A stretch of DNA of 64,000 bases from Diphasiastrum complanatum (taxonomy: Eukaryota > Streptophyta > Lycopodiopsida > Lycopodiales > Lycopodiaceae). Below the pieces are notes generated by a model. The model saw nothing but the letters and a program-made list of their open reading frames with translations. It did no database searches and was not told the origin of the DNA. The stretch covers positions 13,763,955-13,827,954 of the forward strand of contig CM055108.1 of NCBI GenBank assembly GCA_029204225.1, in the 5' to 3' direction. Shown one piece after another: positions 1 to 12,282 of this stretch (within the stretch, counting starts at the first letter, position 1; every line of letters starts with the position of its first letter). Both the position numbers and the translations under genes were made by a program.

Positions 1-760
1 AGTTCTACAGATCATTCGAAATCAGACGGTCAAACGGAAAGGACCAATCAGACGATGGAGGATATGCTTTGAGCATATGTGGGCCATCGACAGTCTGATT
101 GGGAACAATACCTTCCACTGGTGGAATTTGCATATTAAAGTGCAAAACATTCAGCGACCGGATTCAGCCCTTTCATGTTTATGTATGGTTTTCAACCTCG
201 ATCACCAATTAGTGTTGGCATGAAAAACCTACGGGTGCAAGCCACAGCTGATTTCCTTGCGGATATGCAAGAAATGTTATAGCTGGCTAAGATAGCATAA
301 GAAGTGCCCAGGACAGGGCAAGGCACTATGCTGATCTATCTCAGAAGTAGAAGGTATTCATGGTCAACGACTGGGTGTTTTTGAGAGTCCCTAGTCACTC
401 TAGGGGCTTGAAACTATTAAGTGTGCAAAGTTGGCGCCTAGGTATTGCGGTCCTTTTAAGGCTATCCAAGTGATTAACAAGGTCGCATACAAACTAGACC
501 TTCCAGCTAACGTTGGAATTCATCCTGTTTTCCACGTTAGTAAGTTGAAACCCTCATTGGGGGTTGGGGAGACCCTGGTCCCTATGGAAGATCTAGTGGA
601 ACTTCTTTGTGATGAGTCCGTGAGTGGACCACCTAAACCCGAGGCGATTGTTAATAGTCGGCAGAGAACTCTACGAAGTAGAGTGCTTTGGAAATTTTTA
701 GTCAGGTGGAGGGGCAAATCAAAAGAGGAGGATACCTGGAAAAATAAGGTTGATCTCTAG
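1..760 (+). pseudogene. Ty3/gypsy chromovirus integrase C-terminal end with chromodomain (degenerate)
   Basis: Bases 1-430 read, with frame changes, as the end of a retroviral-type integrase core: a QTDGQTER-like stretch around 20-60, then a phrase like EDMLRAYVGHRQSDWEQYLP. From about 431 a 109-codon open frame continues with the GPF/Y-type integrase module (APRYCGPFKAI, HPVFHVSKLKP) and a chromodomain (LWKFLVRWRGKSKEEDTW), ending at the TAG near 758. The chromodomain places it among chromoviruses, where it tethers the integration complex to chromatin. The rest of the element lies left of the window. The open frame has no ATG at its start because it is an internal part of a polyprotein. Confidence 0.85.
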
Positions 761-815
761 AAGAATTTTCCAAATTTTTTCCTACAAGGAGAAATTTAAG
801 TTTAGGGGGAAGGAA

Positions 816-1270
816 TGTTACATACCTATGTAACTAGCAGTACTTCAGACCCCTAATAGTCCATTTAGTGTTAGGGGCTAAATGGCCAGGTACCCTTAGG
901 ATTAAGGATATGTGTCCTTGGATAAGGGTAGGCAAGTGACTATATCTTAGTTGGAGGTATGCAGTCACGTGACCTTTGGATAAGGGATACCCTTAGTATT
1001 AAGGATAGGTACCTTAGATTAAGGTACTAGTGTCCTTGGTTAAGGACAAATAGGTGTCTATGCCTTGGATGGAGGTATGGAACCTACAGAGGTGTTAGAA
1101 AGTCATTGGATGACTATTTTTCTAAACCTTGGGCCTCAACCTTGAACCATATCACTTTATTGTTCTAGGACCAAAGTAGACTTGCACAACTTGGGCTCCA
1201 TTTATTTCTTTGCAGCATTTGCACGTAATAGGGATCTTCCCGCAATTGGCGAGGGCTGGCGACGTAACTC
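816..1270 (+). mobile_element. Probable 3' LTR of the chromovirus at the left edge
   Basis: A purine-rich tract (AGTTTAGGGGGAAGGAA, about 799-815) follows the integrase stop and is immediately followed by TGTTACATACC, a typical LTR start. The first bases form a small palindrome (TTACATA/TATGTAA). Degenerate repeats of a CCTTAGGATTAAGGATA-like unit fill about 893-1080. The right end is uncertain: GGCGACGTAACT near 1270 would roughly mirror the TGTTAC start, but there is no second copy to compare. Confidence 0.55.
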
Positions 1271-1317
1271 CTAATTGATTCCAGAGTTTTCTCAAAAACT
1301 GTGAGTCTCCATACCGG

Positions 1318-3571
1318 CTACTCTCCCAAAGTAGGTATTTTGTCCAACTCTTTGTCGGCCTCGATCTCGGAGGTCTTAAACTTTAGAATCCATCCACCAC
1401 GTGAGGACTCATGCGGATGTTGCTTTAAGAAGGCCTGGATCTGGTCCTCGATGCTGATGGGCCTTCTAAATAGAGGTGTTGTCCTTGATGAAGATAGACC
1501 CGCTTGTACTGCCGGTATGGTTGGCGGTTGGTCTGCTATATCTGGAGCTCCCCCCTGGTCCATGTTCGAATCAACCCCTATATCCATTGGTACGGCTTCT
1601 TGGCGCGGAGGGGAGAATTGCGGCATGACCGGTACGAGGATTTGTGGTCTGGCTTCCAACACTCGAGCGACTATTTTTTCATAGGCGGTGATGGTCTCTT
1701 TAGCCTTTGCCAACTCGGTTGAAGCTGCTCCTTTGAACCTGTCAAAGCGGCCTTGAAATCTTTGAAGGGCCACTTTGTATGTCTCCACTTTTTTGAACAA
1801 ATACGCAATCTCTGTCGGTGTGACCGGATGATCTGGTATTTGTGTTTGAAGATACGCATCACCCTCAAGGGTGGTCGCATCCAATTCATCTTGAAGCCAC
1901 GTGCGATCGTGTTCAGCCATCTGTAACTGCCCCTTCAGCAGCTGCACCTGTTGCTTTGCATCCTGCACGACCTTATCCACCTGATCATGTGCGATTGTCA
2001 GGGCGTTTTGCAGAGAGCTGATGTATTCTTCCAAGCGATTAGCTTATTGCTGGGCCAACTTCTTTTCGGCTTCAGTCTTGTCTTCATGTTGTTTGACAAT
2101 CTTCAACTCTCGATCCAGCTGGACAAGTTTTCGGACCCCAGATCAGAGATTCTCTGTTCCATTTTTTTCTTCTTATCCAGCATCGACTGGATCACTTGCG
2201 CAAGGCTTGAAACCAAACCTAGAGCATCTCCAAAATCGACGGTTGTGGAGGCGACAGTAGCAAGAGGACCTGATGGAGCTGTCCTTGGTTGGCATGGAAT
2301 AGGTGCCACTACATCTTCTTCTTCAAAATGGTCTTCCTCTTCAAACCCTTCAGGCATTGTGGCGTCAAACTGTTTCGTTGATTTTACAGCTTTGTTGACC
2401 CAAAGTGCGGCTGGACTATCTTCCGTATGAGGTTGACATCTTCAACACCAACAGTAGATTCATGGATATGTCTGAATCCTCTTCTAGGGGATTGGAGTTC
2501 AAAGGGCGCAGGGCTCTAGGGCATTTCAAAAATTTCGGTGGCCCCAAAGGGATCAAAATCATCGAACATATCCATAAAGAACTGTGTGTTTGGTGAGGTG
2601 GCTTCGATGTGTGGGGGTGAGGTGGCCTGGGCAGATGTGATGGGAATTGTAGGCCCAATGGTCACAGACTATCCTTGGTTGGAAGCGGAGGCGAGGAAAG
2701 CATCAAAGGTTGGGGGAATGGGAAGTTCAGTGTGAACAACAGTAGGGAGTGGAAGCGCAGCTGACGAGGTATGTCTAGTGCAACGTCGTGACGCAAAAGG
2801 TGAGTCAGGAATAATGATCTCGTTGCGTGGATGGCGACAACTATGAGAACTCGAGGCCTGGTGAGATGACTGGGTCGGTGCTTCTTCGTAGACCGAAAGC
2901 ACAGAATCTAGGTGGAAGCCATGGATTCTATTTTCTAAGTGAGAAGTGGCTAAGAGGGACAATAAAGAGCCGGCAACAAACTGTTGCTTAGTATTGGCCT
3001 TAATAGCTCGTTTGAACTCACCAGAAACAATCTTGAACCAATTATATGGTTCAAGAGGGGCTTTGGCTAGCTTGGTGTGGGACTCCACTATCAGGTTGCC
3101 AACCATCATGAAGTTGTTCAGTAGCTGAGCAGCAGCGTGGATTGAAGGCTCAGTGATGGCTTCCAGAAGATAGCCGTCATTGGTCTAGTGCAGATCGTTG
3201 GTGAGGTCAATATATGGCTTGATGGTCTGTTTGGCGTGCTTATGATTGGGTGAGACCTGCATATCAGATGCTATACATATAGCTACAAGGGCGGCCTCAG
3301 TGACGCGCACCTTATGTGTGGCTCCCTGGAAAGTGATATAAAATTTGGATTTCTCTTCCTTCCACGTATTGAAGACAAGAGTGATGAAATCCATATTGAT
3401 GTGACTCCAAAAGACTCTCTCATGAATACCCATTGTAGTGAGCAGCAGTTCCGCAAGGGTCATCCACTGAGTGACCATGCTTGTGCTAGGAAGAATCATG
3501 ATGTTGGTTGCAGATGGGACATCACGGTGGATAGTATAGTGTGAAGACTGAGAAGTATCGGTAGAAGACAT
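1318..3571 (-). pseudogene. Extra ORF 3' of pol in the Tat/Athila-like element (coiled coil), interrupted
   Basis: Reading right to left, an ATG at 3571 (MSSTDTSQS) opens a frame that continues through an in-frame TAG at 3187, further TAGs near 2669 and 2500, and at least two frame changes, to a TGA near 1318: about 750 codons in all. The N-terminal part includes a phrase MVTQWMTLAELLLTTMGIHE. The last 238 codons are rich in charged heptads (VQLLKGQLQMAEHDRTWLQD), predicting a coiled coil, followed by a Pro-rich linker and a C-terminal KFKTSEIEADKELDKIP. It lies downstream of integrase in the same orientation, where Athila env-like or Tat additional ORFs sit. I do not recognise the domain; the link to the element rests on position and strand only. 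Confidence 0.5.
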
Positions 3572-3643
3572 GATGATCAAAAAGAAAATATAAAACGCGT
3601 AAAAGTGTATCAGAAAGCAATGCAGAAATTTTTTTGGTCGCAA

Positions 3644-4409
3644 GAAAAATTTGCAAGAGCTTCGCTAGCACAAGTGAGGAATGAATCGAATTCAGTCAAC
3701 TTATAGGTGAATTTGGTGGGTCCATTACACTGAATCAGTTATGAACAAAAATTTGCAGGCATGTACAGTACTATGAAAATAGGCTATAAAAATCTCGACG
3801 AAGGTTTCTAGGGATTTGAACCTATCAGACGAATGTTTTTCAGGTTCGGCGAAGGATGAACCTTCGCCCAAGAGGGTCCTTCGTCCAGGTACTATCATAA
3901 ATATATTTTTTCACAATCTGAACCCATGGCAACCTAATTTTAACATCTTAAAATCATCTAGCAGGTCAGCGAAAGTTCATAATGAGGTTAAGATGCTTGG
4001 CGAAGGTTCCCAAAATGGCATATCAATGATACTTTGTCTAACTCAAAAACTGGATTTTATCTTGACAGGAACTTTCGCCCATCTCAAATTCGATGAATCT
4101 AGAGTGGATGTACAATCTGAGAGCTCAGCGAAGGTTTTTGGTACTATATAGGCCAAATCTGACCAAAACAATGATTTTCTAAGTCTTTTTCCATCAAAAA
4201 ATTACTGTGCTTTCTTTTTCCTATGCTGATGACTTTCTGACTTTTGCTCATCAGTCTTTTCTCATTTTTTGCTTTACCTTTTTTTTTCTTCTTTTTTTTT
4301 TTCTTTTTTTTTTTTGACTGTCTTTTTCCAAAAATCTCAACAAATTAAGTGCTGAAAACTAAAAATTGAAAAACAATTAAATTTTAAAAAAGTATTGAGA
4401 TCAGGCTTG
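3644..4409 (-). other. Non-coding spacer between integrase and the extra ORF, with GGCGAAGGTT-type motifs
   Basis: No coding sequence. The block contains many variants of GGCGAAGGTT or its complement (near 3797, 3846, 3860, 3963, 3998, 4073, 4127), a motif also frequent in the 5' leader of the same element. A long pyrimidine run on the plus strand (about 4262-4316) is a purine tract in the element's sense and could be a polypurine tract. Confidence 0.5.
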
Positions 4410-6950
4410 CTAAACTAGTGGAACAGGCTGCCAAAACTTGCGTAATCGGCTGCCATTCACCGGAGTATCAAATTGTTTTCCATCCAAATGCTCAAGAATT
4501 ATTGTGCCATAGTTCAAGATTTCCTTCACTTTATACGAGCCTTCATCAACAAACTTCAGCTTTCCCTTGATCAGCTTGGTTTTGTACATCAACACCGGAT
4601 CTCCTACTTTCAGATCTTTTTTGTGTAATCGACGATCGTGCCATGCCTTGCGGCATGTTTTCTCTGCTGCTAAGGCATGAACTGCCATCAATCGGGTTTC
4701 ACATAATTTGTGCAACGCTTCATGACGGAGTTGTAAAGACTTATCATCATTTAGTCGTTCCGTTGCCGCTATGCGTAAGGATGGGATCAAAAATTCAATT
4801 GGCATGACAACATCTTGACCATAAACCAGTTGAAAAGGTATTTGATTTGTACTATTTTTGTAAGCGGTTCTGAATGTCCATAGTGCTGCATACAGTTTAT
4901 GTTCCCAATCAGACCGACTCGCTTCAACTGTCTTTGTCATAATGGTGCAGAGAATCTTATTGGAAGATTCAGCTTGGCCATTCCCTCTGGGATAGTAGGG
5001 AGTACTAAATCTGTGTATAACAAAAAAATCTTTCAGTAAACACTTTATTGTTTGATTAGCAAAGTGTATACCCCGGTCACTGACAATCTCGATCGGACAT
5101 CCAAATCTGATTATAATATTTTCATATAAAAATCTGGTCGTAGATTTCGCATCAGCAACTTTGACAGTTTTGGCTTCAACTCACTTGGTCATATAATCAG
5201 TTGTGACGATAATGTATCGGGCACCACTAAATCCATCCAGGAAACTATAAGCTTCCGCTCCAACAAGGCGATCCAAAATGCTTTCAGTAAAAGGTAACGG
5301 AAAGTGATCCTTTCACATCACTTTGTTCAATGCTTTGAGATTCACATAGATCCGCAATTTTCCATTTTTCTTAGGAACAATGACAATCAGTGAAATCCAT
5401 TCAGTATGCTCGATCTCATAAATAAAATCGGTGTCAAGCAATCTCTGAAGTTCTTTCTTTATCAGGTCTGCCACATTAGAATTACAGCGATAGAACTTTG
5501 TAACCTTTGGAACTGCATCAGGTACTAAAGGTATGGTAAGTTCAATCACTGATGTCGGAATACCCTTCAAATCTTGATAAGTCCATGCAAAGCAATCTTG
5601 ATACTTTATAAGTAACAAGCGGAGTGCTTGATATCGTTCAAGAGTAAGTTGTGATCCAACTTGTACAATCTTTTCTGGTTCTCCTGGTTTGGCAAGATTC
5701 ATTGGCTGCGTCCTAGCTGGGCCATCGTAAACCTCTTTAGATTCTGGCATATGTTCTTTAGGTTCACGATGTGCTTTAGGTAACATGATAACCACATCAT
5801 CCTGTGTATAACATCTAAAATGTTCAGGCATATCATGCTGGACTACATCTGTTTGTTCTTTTTCGAAAGGACTTGTCTTGGATCTTCGCTTAGCCTTCTT
5901 AGCAGGAATTGATTGTGGAGGTGATGACTTTCGAGATGATAAATCTTTCTTCACAGGTGAAGACTTCCTAGATGATGATGTTTTACTAGAAATCTGACTT
6001 GAAGAATCATCCTTGACTTTTCCTTTGCCTTTATCCAATAAGGGTGGCACTTTCTCTGAATCAATCTTTCGAGGGGGATTTTCCCATTTCAGGACCGTAT
6101 TATAATGTTGCTTAGCTTGTTTCTTCGTCATTGATCCTATGATCATGTCTTCCTTTAATATAACTACTTTGGGCGGTTTTACTATGAGCTCATTAGGAAC
6201 ATTACGCACTCCAAATCTGATCGGATCCATATGATTTAGAATCTGCTCACCCATAAGTGCTGCATTGACATCATAAGTCAAGGCATGACTCACAGGAATG
6301 AGTTCATCCTCAATCGGATCTGGTATAGGTTCCGTTGATATCCAGGCTACATTCAGCACATTCAGTGGAAACGTGATTGGTGTATCCAAAGTTCGATCTA
6401 ATAAGAAAATCTTGCTCAAATCTGATTGATTATCTTGTTGACACATATATCCTACTGTACAGTCAATTGTTGCAAAAGCTTCATTTTAATTGACAATCGT
6501 AATGAACTCCCAAATTTTTCTCTGGTCAATCACAAGTATGATCTGTTGTTGACAAATTGTCATCCTCTTTTTGAACCACTAGTTTGATAGTCCAAGTTGT
6601 AGGATCAATTTTAACTGCACGTTCACGATTTTCAAAAGTGAATTTTCTGGTACCCCAGTTATGAATTACTTGTGCAACTCGTAACCATGGACGTCCTAAT
6701 AGAATTTAGTAGACATTTGGCGCTTCTGGTAAGTCCATCACTACGAAAGTAATGATGAACTGTACTCCCGCAATTCTGACAGGTCTATCTTCCACCATTC
6801 CTCATGGACGAACTGTCGTTTGATCAGCTAGCTTAATAGCAAAAGTAACAGGCTTAATCTTTGTAAGGCCCCGTTTTGCACATAGCTTTGTAGAAATCAG
6901 GTTAACTCCTGAACCTCCATCTATCACGGCTGCTTCTTTAGGAAATTGTC
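4410..6950 (-). pseudogene. pol of a Tat/Athila-like Ty3/gypsy element: protease, truncated RT fused to integrase
   Basis: On the minus strand, protease comes first: AVIDGGSGVNLIS around 6905-6940 supplies the D-G-G catalytic loop, and LGRPWL lies downstream near 6690. A long linker leads to the RT N-terminus (YQDCFAWTYQDLKGIP; VPKKNGKLRIYVNLKALNKV). RT breaks off after SILDRLVGAEAYSFLDGFSG near 5222 and the next codons are ARYIIVTTDYMTK, the start of the integrase catalytic core. The RT catalytic YxDD, RNase H and the zinc-finger part of integrase are missing. Integrase then runs with its second D (SDRG) and E region (YYPRGNGQAESSNK) to the end at 4410, without a chromodomain. TGA stops near 5315 and 5191 look like CGA-to-TGA and TGG-to-TGA changes. 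Confidence 0.85.
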
Positions 6951-8937
6951 TATGCTATATCGGCAGAGTGATATTCTTTTGTTCACTTTTCCAAGCGGCT
7001 CCAACATGGAGTACTTCGTTAGATTCTTCAAATCCAGCACAAAAAAGTGGCTCCTGATGGACTTCTGGTTCTTCTTGAGCTAACTTTTGTGCTAAGATTT
7101 CTTTTGCTTTTGGCACCAACTTCAGGAACTCTTCCAATGAAATATTGATCTTGCTAGACGAAATGTTAATGAGTAGTTTTGTATGCAGTGCTTCTGGTTC
7201 AATCATCTTGAAGGGTTCTTCAAGATGATGTAATTGATCATTCATATTTGTACGTAAATGTCTTGGCGGCTGCAATGGCAAAGACTGAACTTCACTTGTT
7301 GCTTTAGCAGCTTCAAGCTCCTCTTCTTCTTGCAGCTGTTTGATCCACTGTCTCATATCCTGATATCTTCGTTTTTCTGTATTAAGATTTGGATAAAATC
7401 CCAATGTTGTTGGTATATCATTCAATGGTATAGAATCTGCAGGTACTGGATCCATTACTGGTTCTTTCTGCTTCTGTGCTCTGGTGACCACCATCAAGGG
7501 TGCGCTTGGTTTATTCTGAGCTACTGGTCTTTGCTTGATTGTTATCAAATTTACAGGTGTTGTAGCTGGTGGTGGCTTTGGTCTTGCTGGACAGCCTTTA
7601 TAGCAATGCCCGTAACCACAGTCACGATAGGATGGCACAAATTTCTCTTTATTTGGGCATTCTGCAACTCTGTGATTTTCTCGACATGCAAAGCATCCGA
7701 GTGGTGCTCTGGTCCAATTTATGGAGGCTTGTTTTGAGCAGCAGCATAAATGGCATATTGTTCTGAAGATCCACCTGAAGATCCACTTGCTTGATTATTT
7801 CCATAGTTCCATTGCTCAGCATTTTCGTAAGGTTCCGGTTCCATCAAATTGGCTGGAGGAGCGGAGTGCTTTGGTGGGGCAGGTAAAGCTAAATGTTTTG
7901 GGTATCCAAGAGCAGATTGTCGCGGTCTTACTGCTGGATTACCTCCATATTGTGGTTTTCGATATCCCATCTGGGCATACTGTTGTTGAATTATCCGAGG
8001 GTTGAAGTTGCAAAAAGCAGTCTCATGATCAGGTGAATTACATAGATGGCAAACACTGATTTCCATTCGTTTTTTCAATTGAGAACACTCATTCACTGTG
8101 TGATTTCCTATACAAATAGAACACCAAACATTTGCCCTGGTAGGAAAAGTCTTTGCAAGCTTTTCAGGTTCCTTGTTTGCTTCCCCGTGGAAATTTTCCA
8201 ATGCTTTGCTCTTCTCATCAAATTGCAACTGAAACTTTTCCATCTATTTCTGCTGGTTCTTCCCAAGTTTTTCGAACTCATTGAGCATCAATGCCATTGG
8301 CCTTCGTTGATGCAATAGTGGTGGATGTCGTAGTAGTCTGCCCTGCTGTATAAGGCAACATACTGATATTTGGCTCCTCATCTGAATCTTCATCCTCCTC
8401 CCGAATTGCATCGTCCATAGCATTTTGCAAGAGTGCATACTCATTATGGCATTTCAACTCACGTCTGATCTGTTTAGGTAGACCTGACAAAAATCACGTA
8501 ATCATGGCATTTTCGTTAATTAGCTCAGGTTCGCATTCAGATCTAAGACGTTTCACCCATTCAATGTAATCTCGAACCATTTCCCACTTTCCCATTTTAA
8601 TTTTACTTAAAATTAGGAAAGGGTCTTCCATAAACTTTTGTGGTTTGAACCGTGTAATCAGAGCTCGCTTAACAACCTCCCAATCTATACGCTCAGTTTC
8701 ATCTTGATTATAATACCAATCTTGTGTTGCGTCTATTAAGGCCATAGGAAACAACTTAAATTTATCTTGAGGATAAATCTCACCATAGACTTCACAGGAT
8801 TCAGCATAGATCTGAAGAAATCTAACTGGATCTGTTAATCCATTATATTTGGGTAGATCCAATTGGGGTGCTTTTCTAACAATAATTGGATTGACTTCCT
8901 ATGGAGCACCTCCAGGAGCAGCACCAGGGGCAGCCAT
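6951..8937 (-). pseudogene. gag of the Tat/Athila-like element, three zinc knuckles, interrupted
   Basis: The likely start is the ATG at 8937 (MAAPGAAPGGAP), followed after 12 codons by a TAG. The capsid-like part reads PKYNGLTDPVRFLQIYAE ... MALIDATQDWYYN ... ALITRFKP, the usual retrotransposon gag pattern. Further on are three CCHC-like knuckles: CSICIGNHTVNEC, CHLCNSPDHETAFC and CFACRENHRVAEC, which would bind genomic RNA during packaging. The frame is broken by a stop near 8494, a shift near 8280 and another near 7720. Between 7640 and 6950 a Pro/Glu-rich linker leads to protease. Confidence 0.8.
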
Positions 8938-10149
8938 CTTCACAAATTTAGATCAAATAGATAATGAGATTGGATCTAGATTTTTCAAAAAACTTTCTCG
9001 GATTAGATCTACTAGATCTTTTCCACTTTTTAAGAATCTAATTCTATATAATGAAAAACTTTTTAAAATTCAATCAATCGATACTTCTCAAAATGATAAA
9101 TCTCTCAGATTCCAAATCAAAATATATCAGATTTGATCCAAATTTTGACAAAGACTTGCTCTGGAAAATCAGAAACTAAAAATAGGACTGGCGAAGGTTC
9201 ACTAGGCGAAGGTTGTCTCGACGAAGGTTCAACAATGCTATTTTAAGAAGAAAAAAAAAAACTCTCTAAATTTTTCTAACAATTTCTAGGGAAATAACCT
9301 TTGCCAACCTCTCAGATGAAGGATCTGACACAAATACAACCATGGAAAATTGGGCGAAGGTTTTTGACACAAGAAATTATAGTTTTTGTAGTCTGGTGAG
9401 GGTAAAACTCAAGAATTTTTGTGATCTGATCAAGAAGAATCTTTGCCAGACTCCAAAATAGTATTTTATTATAAATAGAATGTTTTGGAAACTCGGCGAA
9501 GGTTTTGGTGAAGGTTCAAGAGTGATACTGGTATTTTTGCAAAAAAGTGACTTTTTGGCAAAAATAGGGCAGTATGACAACTGATCCTCTGAAAATCTTT
9601 CTAATTTTGGTATTATTCTTCGTGGACCTGGCAGTAGATAGATCTGAATTACACCTAAGCACAATGAATAGAGCAAAGTTTCATTTTTTGTGTTTTTAGG
9701 GTTTTGGTGATTTTTTGGTGTTTTTTGACAGTTTTTCTGATGTTTCTGAAAAGCTGCTGGGAATCAATCTTCGCCCTTCAAACTGAAGGTTCTGTAAACA
9801 AAATTGAAGGTGTCTGCAACTCGGCGAAGGTTTCCTGAGAGAGGGTAAAAGGTTATCAGCTCTGATGACGCTTTTTGCCTTTTTTTTGACCAAATTTGGC
9901 AGATTTGACCAATTTTTGTTATTTTCTCTGATATCTCAGATTCAAATGGATCTTAAGATTGGTGATCTGAATAGATTTCCCTGTTTATCAATCAGATTAT
10001 ATTTCAAACAAGCCAATCCACTCAAATCAAGCAAAAGCAATCCCGAACTAACCTTAAAATGCAGATCTAACACTATTCATGCCACAACAAGATGCCTAAT
10101 GCAAGCTAACTATCCAACAATCATGCTGCAACTGAAAAATTGGCGTAGC
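8938..10149 (-). other. 5' leader of the Tat/Athila-like element
   Basis: Non-coding stretch between primer-binding site and gag ATG. It carries repeated GGCGAAGGTT-like motifs (near 9188, 9203, 9220, 9352, 9496, 9505, 9822) in otherwise AT-rich sequence. Short open frames here look like chance. Confidence 0.6.
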
Positions 10150-10168
10150 TCCCCGACAACAGCACCCA
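10150..10168 (-). promoter_or_regulatory. Primer-binding site, tRNA-Asp type, degenerate
   Basis: Directly inside the 5' LTR (minus sense) is TGGGTGCTGTTGTCGGGG. Athila/Tat elements typically carry TGGCGCCGTTGCCGGGG, complementary to the 3' end of plant tRNA-Asp. The present site differs by one extra G and three C-to-T changes, as expected of an old methylated copy. It sets the reverse-transcription start and the LTR boundary. Confidence 0.7.
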
Positions 10169-10171
10169 AAT

Positions 10172-10940
10172 TGTAGTGGGTTTCTTTCCTTGCCTAACCT
10201 GAATCCAAGATCTAGTCAATCTAGCATCAAAGAGACGGAGTTAGCTGTCACGCGTAGATTCGTTCCCATGAGAGCGATAGTTTAGTTCAGATCTCAACGT
10301 GAATGGAGGATTCACATTTATCTCTACATCCATTAACCCTACTCTTTAACATTACACATCCCTTAACACTTACAATCCCTTAACACTACACATCCACAAC
10401 ACAGATATCTTACTCTTTCTCTCTCTCCCATTCTCTCTCATAAAAAGTATAATAACATACAATCCCAATAACACTCAAATCCAACAATTAGCAAAATCCA
10501 AATAAGCATGAGAGATGGAGGAAAAGTGATAGAGAGCAAGGACATTCATCAATCCATTTCTGAAGAGAACCAATCTGCTTTATTGAAATGAGAAAATGAA
10601 CATGAGGAACAACTCGAGTAGATCCCTTCTTATAGTAGAGAGGAGGACCCTAGCCTCTGAATCCTATTGGTCCAGTCTTGCCTCTCTTTTTATTCAAATT
10701 TAAAAAAGTGTGGGAACCATCAAAATTGGAGGAAAACCCAACTTTATTCACTGACTTGACATTAAGGCCCTGCAACATTAAATGTCCCGCGAAAAGGCCT
10801 AAAGTCCTTTTATTAACTTTTAACTAATCAATCAAATAGCTATGTGATCATCGGGTTGGACTTACACACGTAGGGTGCCAAATCCCTCTCACTTATTAAC
10901 TAGAATTAGGGTTGCCTTGAGATCCACAAACCCTCCAACA
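10172..10940 (-). mobile_element. 5' LTR of the Tat/Athila-like element
   Basis: In minus sense the LTR starts TGTTGGAGGGTTTGTGG at 10940 and ends AACCCACTACA at 10172, next to the primer site, giving about 769 bp with TG...CA ends. A promoter candidate is CTATAAGAAGG (minus, around 10628-10636). No partner LTR was found in the window, so the left end of the element is lost or outside. The right end abuts copia sequence, suggesting insertion into that older element. Confidence 0.75.
10628..10636 (-). promoter_or_regulatory. Candidate TATA box in the 5' LTR
   Basis: TATAAGAAG in minus sense, about 300 bp into the LTR and in the element's transcription direction. Inferred from sequence only. 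Confidence 0.4.
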
Positions 10941-10998
10941 GTCGTAGCCTATTGCTGGAAGGTGGAGCTACTATGGCAGTCTCTTGTATTGGCTGTTT

Positions 10999-11631
10999 CT
11001 ATTTGAAATCGTAATATTTGTCTTCAAGGAAGACAACATCACGACTGACCGAGATATCGCCTGTAACCACATCGTAAACACGATATGCCTTGTGTGAAGT
11101 TGAATAGCTGATGAAGATGCTTTTATAGTTTACTGGGTCCAGCTTCTTCCTCAGATCAAATGGCACTTGTGCATAGCAGAGACATCCAAAGACACGCAGG
11201 TGTTTCAAATGCTAGAGTAATTTTGCAGATAGCAAGCTGTAGAGATAGCTTCCGTCCAAAAGGTTTGAGACAAATGTGAATTTGTTGTCATGGATCATGC
11301 AGCTTTCAATAGTGTGCGGTTCTTCCGCTCTGCTACTCCGTTCTATTGTATTAGAGGAGTTTTGAGCTCCAAAAAGACCCTTTAAGAATTTGTGCAAGAT
11401 GTAGGTTATATTATCAAAATATTATAACATAAAACTGTTAACATATCCCCATAACTCATTTTCAATCAGGATCATTCTCATTTTGAACTTCCACATGTGG
11501 AAGTCATCTCCGTTGAATTTATTGATCAAGCAGATCTCTGAGGTGCCTTCCATAGTGATCGAAATTATACACAAACAATTTAGAATAGTTTTTGGAAAAA
11601 GATCCTGGACTCTAGTAATCCACTGAACCAA
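10999..11631 (-). pseudogene. Ty1/copia remnant: gag start joined to integrase C-terminal part
   Basis: On the minus strand, right to left: a copia gag N-terminus (SEICLINKFNGDDFHMWKF ... ELWGYV) around 11560-11440. After roughly 40 bp the sequence jumps to late integrase: an AERKNRTIES-like phrase across a frame change near 11310, then HLRVFGCLCYAQVP ... KLDPVNYKSIFISYS ... KAYRVYDVVTGDISVSRDVVF. Most of gag, protease and early integrase are deleted, and RT/RNase H are absent because the Tat/Athila LTR begins at 10940. It is a dead fragment. Confidence 0.85.
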
Positions 11632-12082
11632 TACTCGGATTCCACTTTTGTTGGTGTATGAACGATGGTCTGCTTGGTCTACGATTGATTACGATTGCAG
11701 CGGAGATGACGGAAGCAGAACATGAGAGGCGATTACGATGTCTCTACCAACAGTTAAAAAATAATGAAGACTATGAACACAGTAATAATTGCGATTTCAG
11801 GAATGTGGACTGACTAGGGACATAATCAAAAGCTTGTTATCCTGTTGGGTTATTAGAGTAGGAGTCTAAGACTGCTGTAACAGTAGGATTGCAAAGCATT
11901 AGGCGTCTTGGACAGCCATGCGATCCTCTGTCTCTAATAACTGTGTTTGTGTGCAAGAGAGTGAGAAAGACAATTTCATTCAATCAAGAACATAGTAATT
12001 GAACAGTAGCAAATCTGTATAGTAGAGATAATTGGCTGATAAGCACGTATTCCTACTTACAAACTCTAAAACAATGGCTACA

Positions 12083-12083
<1 letters not shown>

Positions 12084-12158
<75 letters not shown>
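12084..12158. repeat. (CT)n microsatellite inside the copia LTR
   Basis: About 37 uninterrupted CT units on the plus strand (GA in the LTR's sense). GA tracts near promoters bind GAGA-type factors in plants; any role here is speculation. Confidence 0.95.
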
Positions 12159-12274
12159 AATCGCTAACTCTAAGGAGCTAGCTATTTAAGACCTTTTGGT
12201 CGTTTTGATTACTCTGTGCATACAGATTGTTCAACTTAACAATACCTACCACTCCTTCTCTTTGCTCAGATACA

Positions 12275-12282
12275 TATTTATA
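12275..12282 (-). promoter_or_regulatory. Candidate TATA box of the copia LTR
   Basis: A perfect TATAAATA on the minus strand, in the middle of the LTR and in the element's orientation. Confidence 0.5.
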
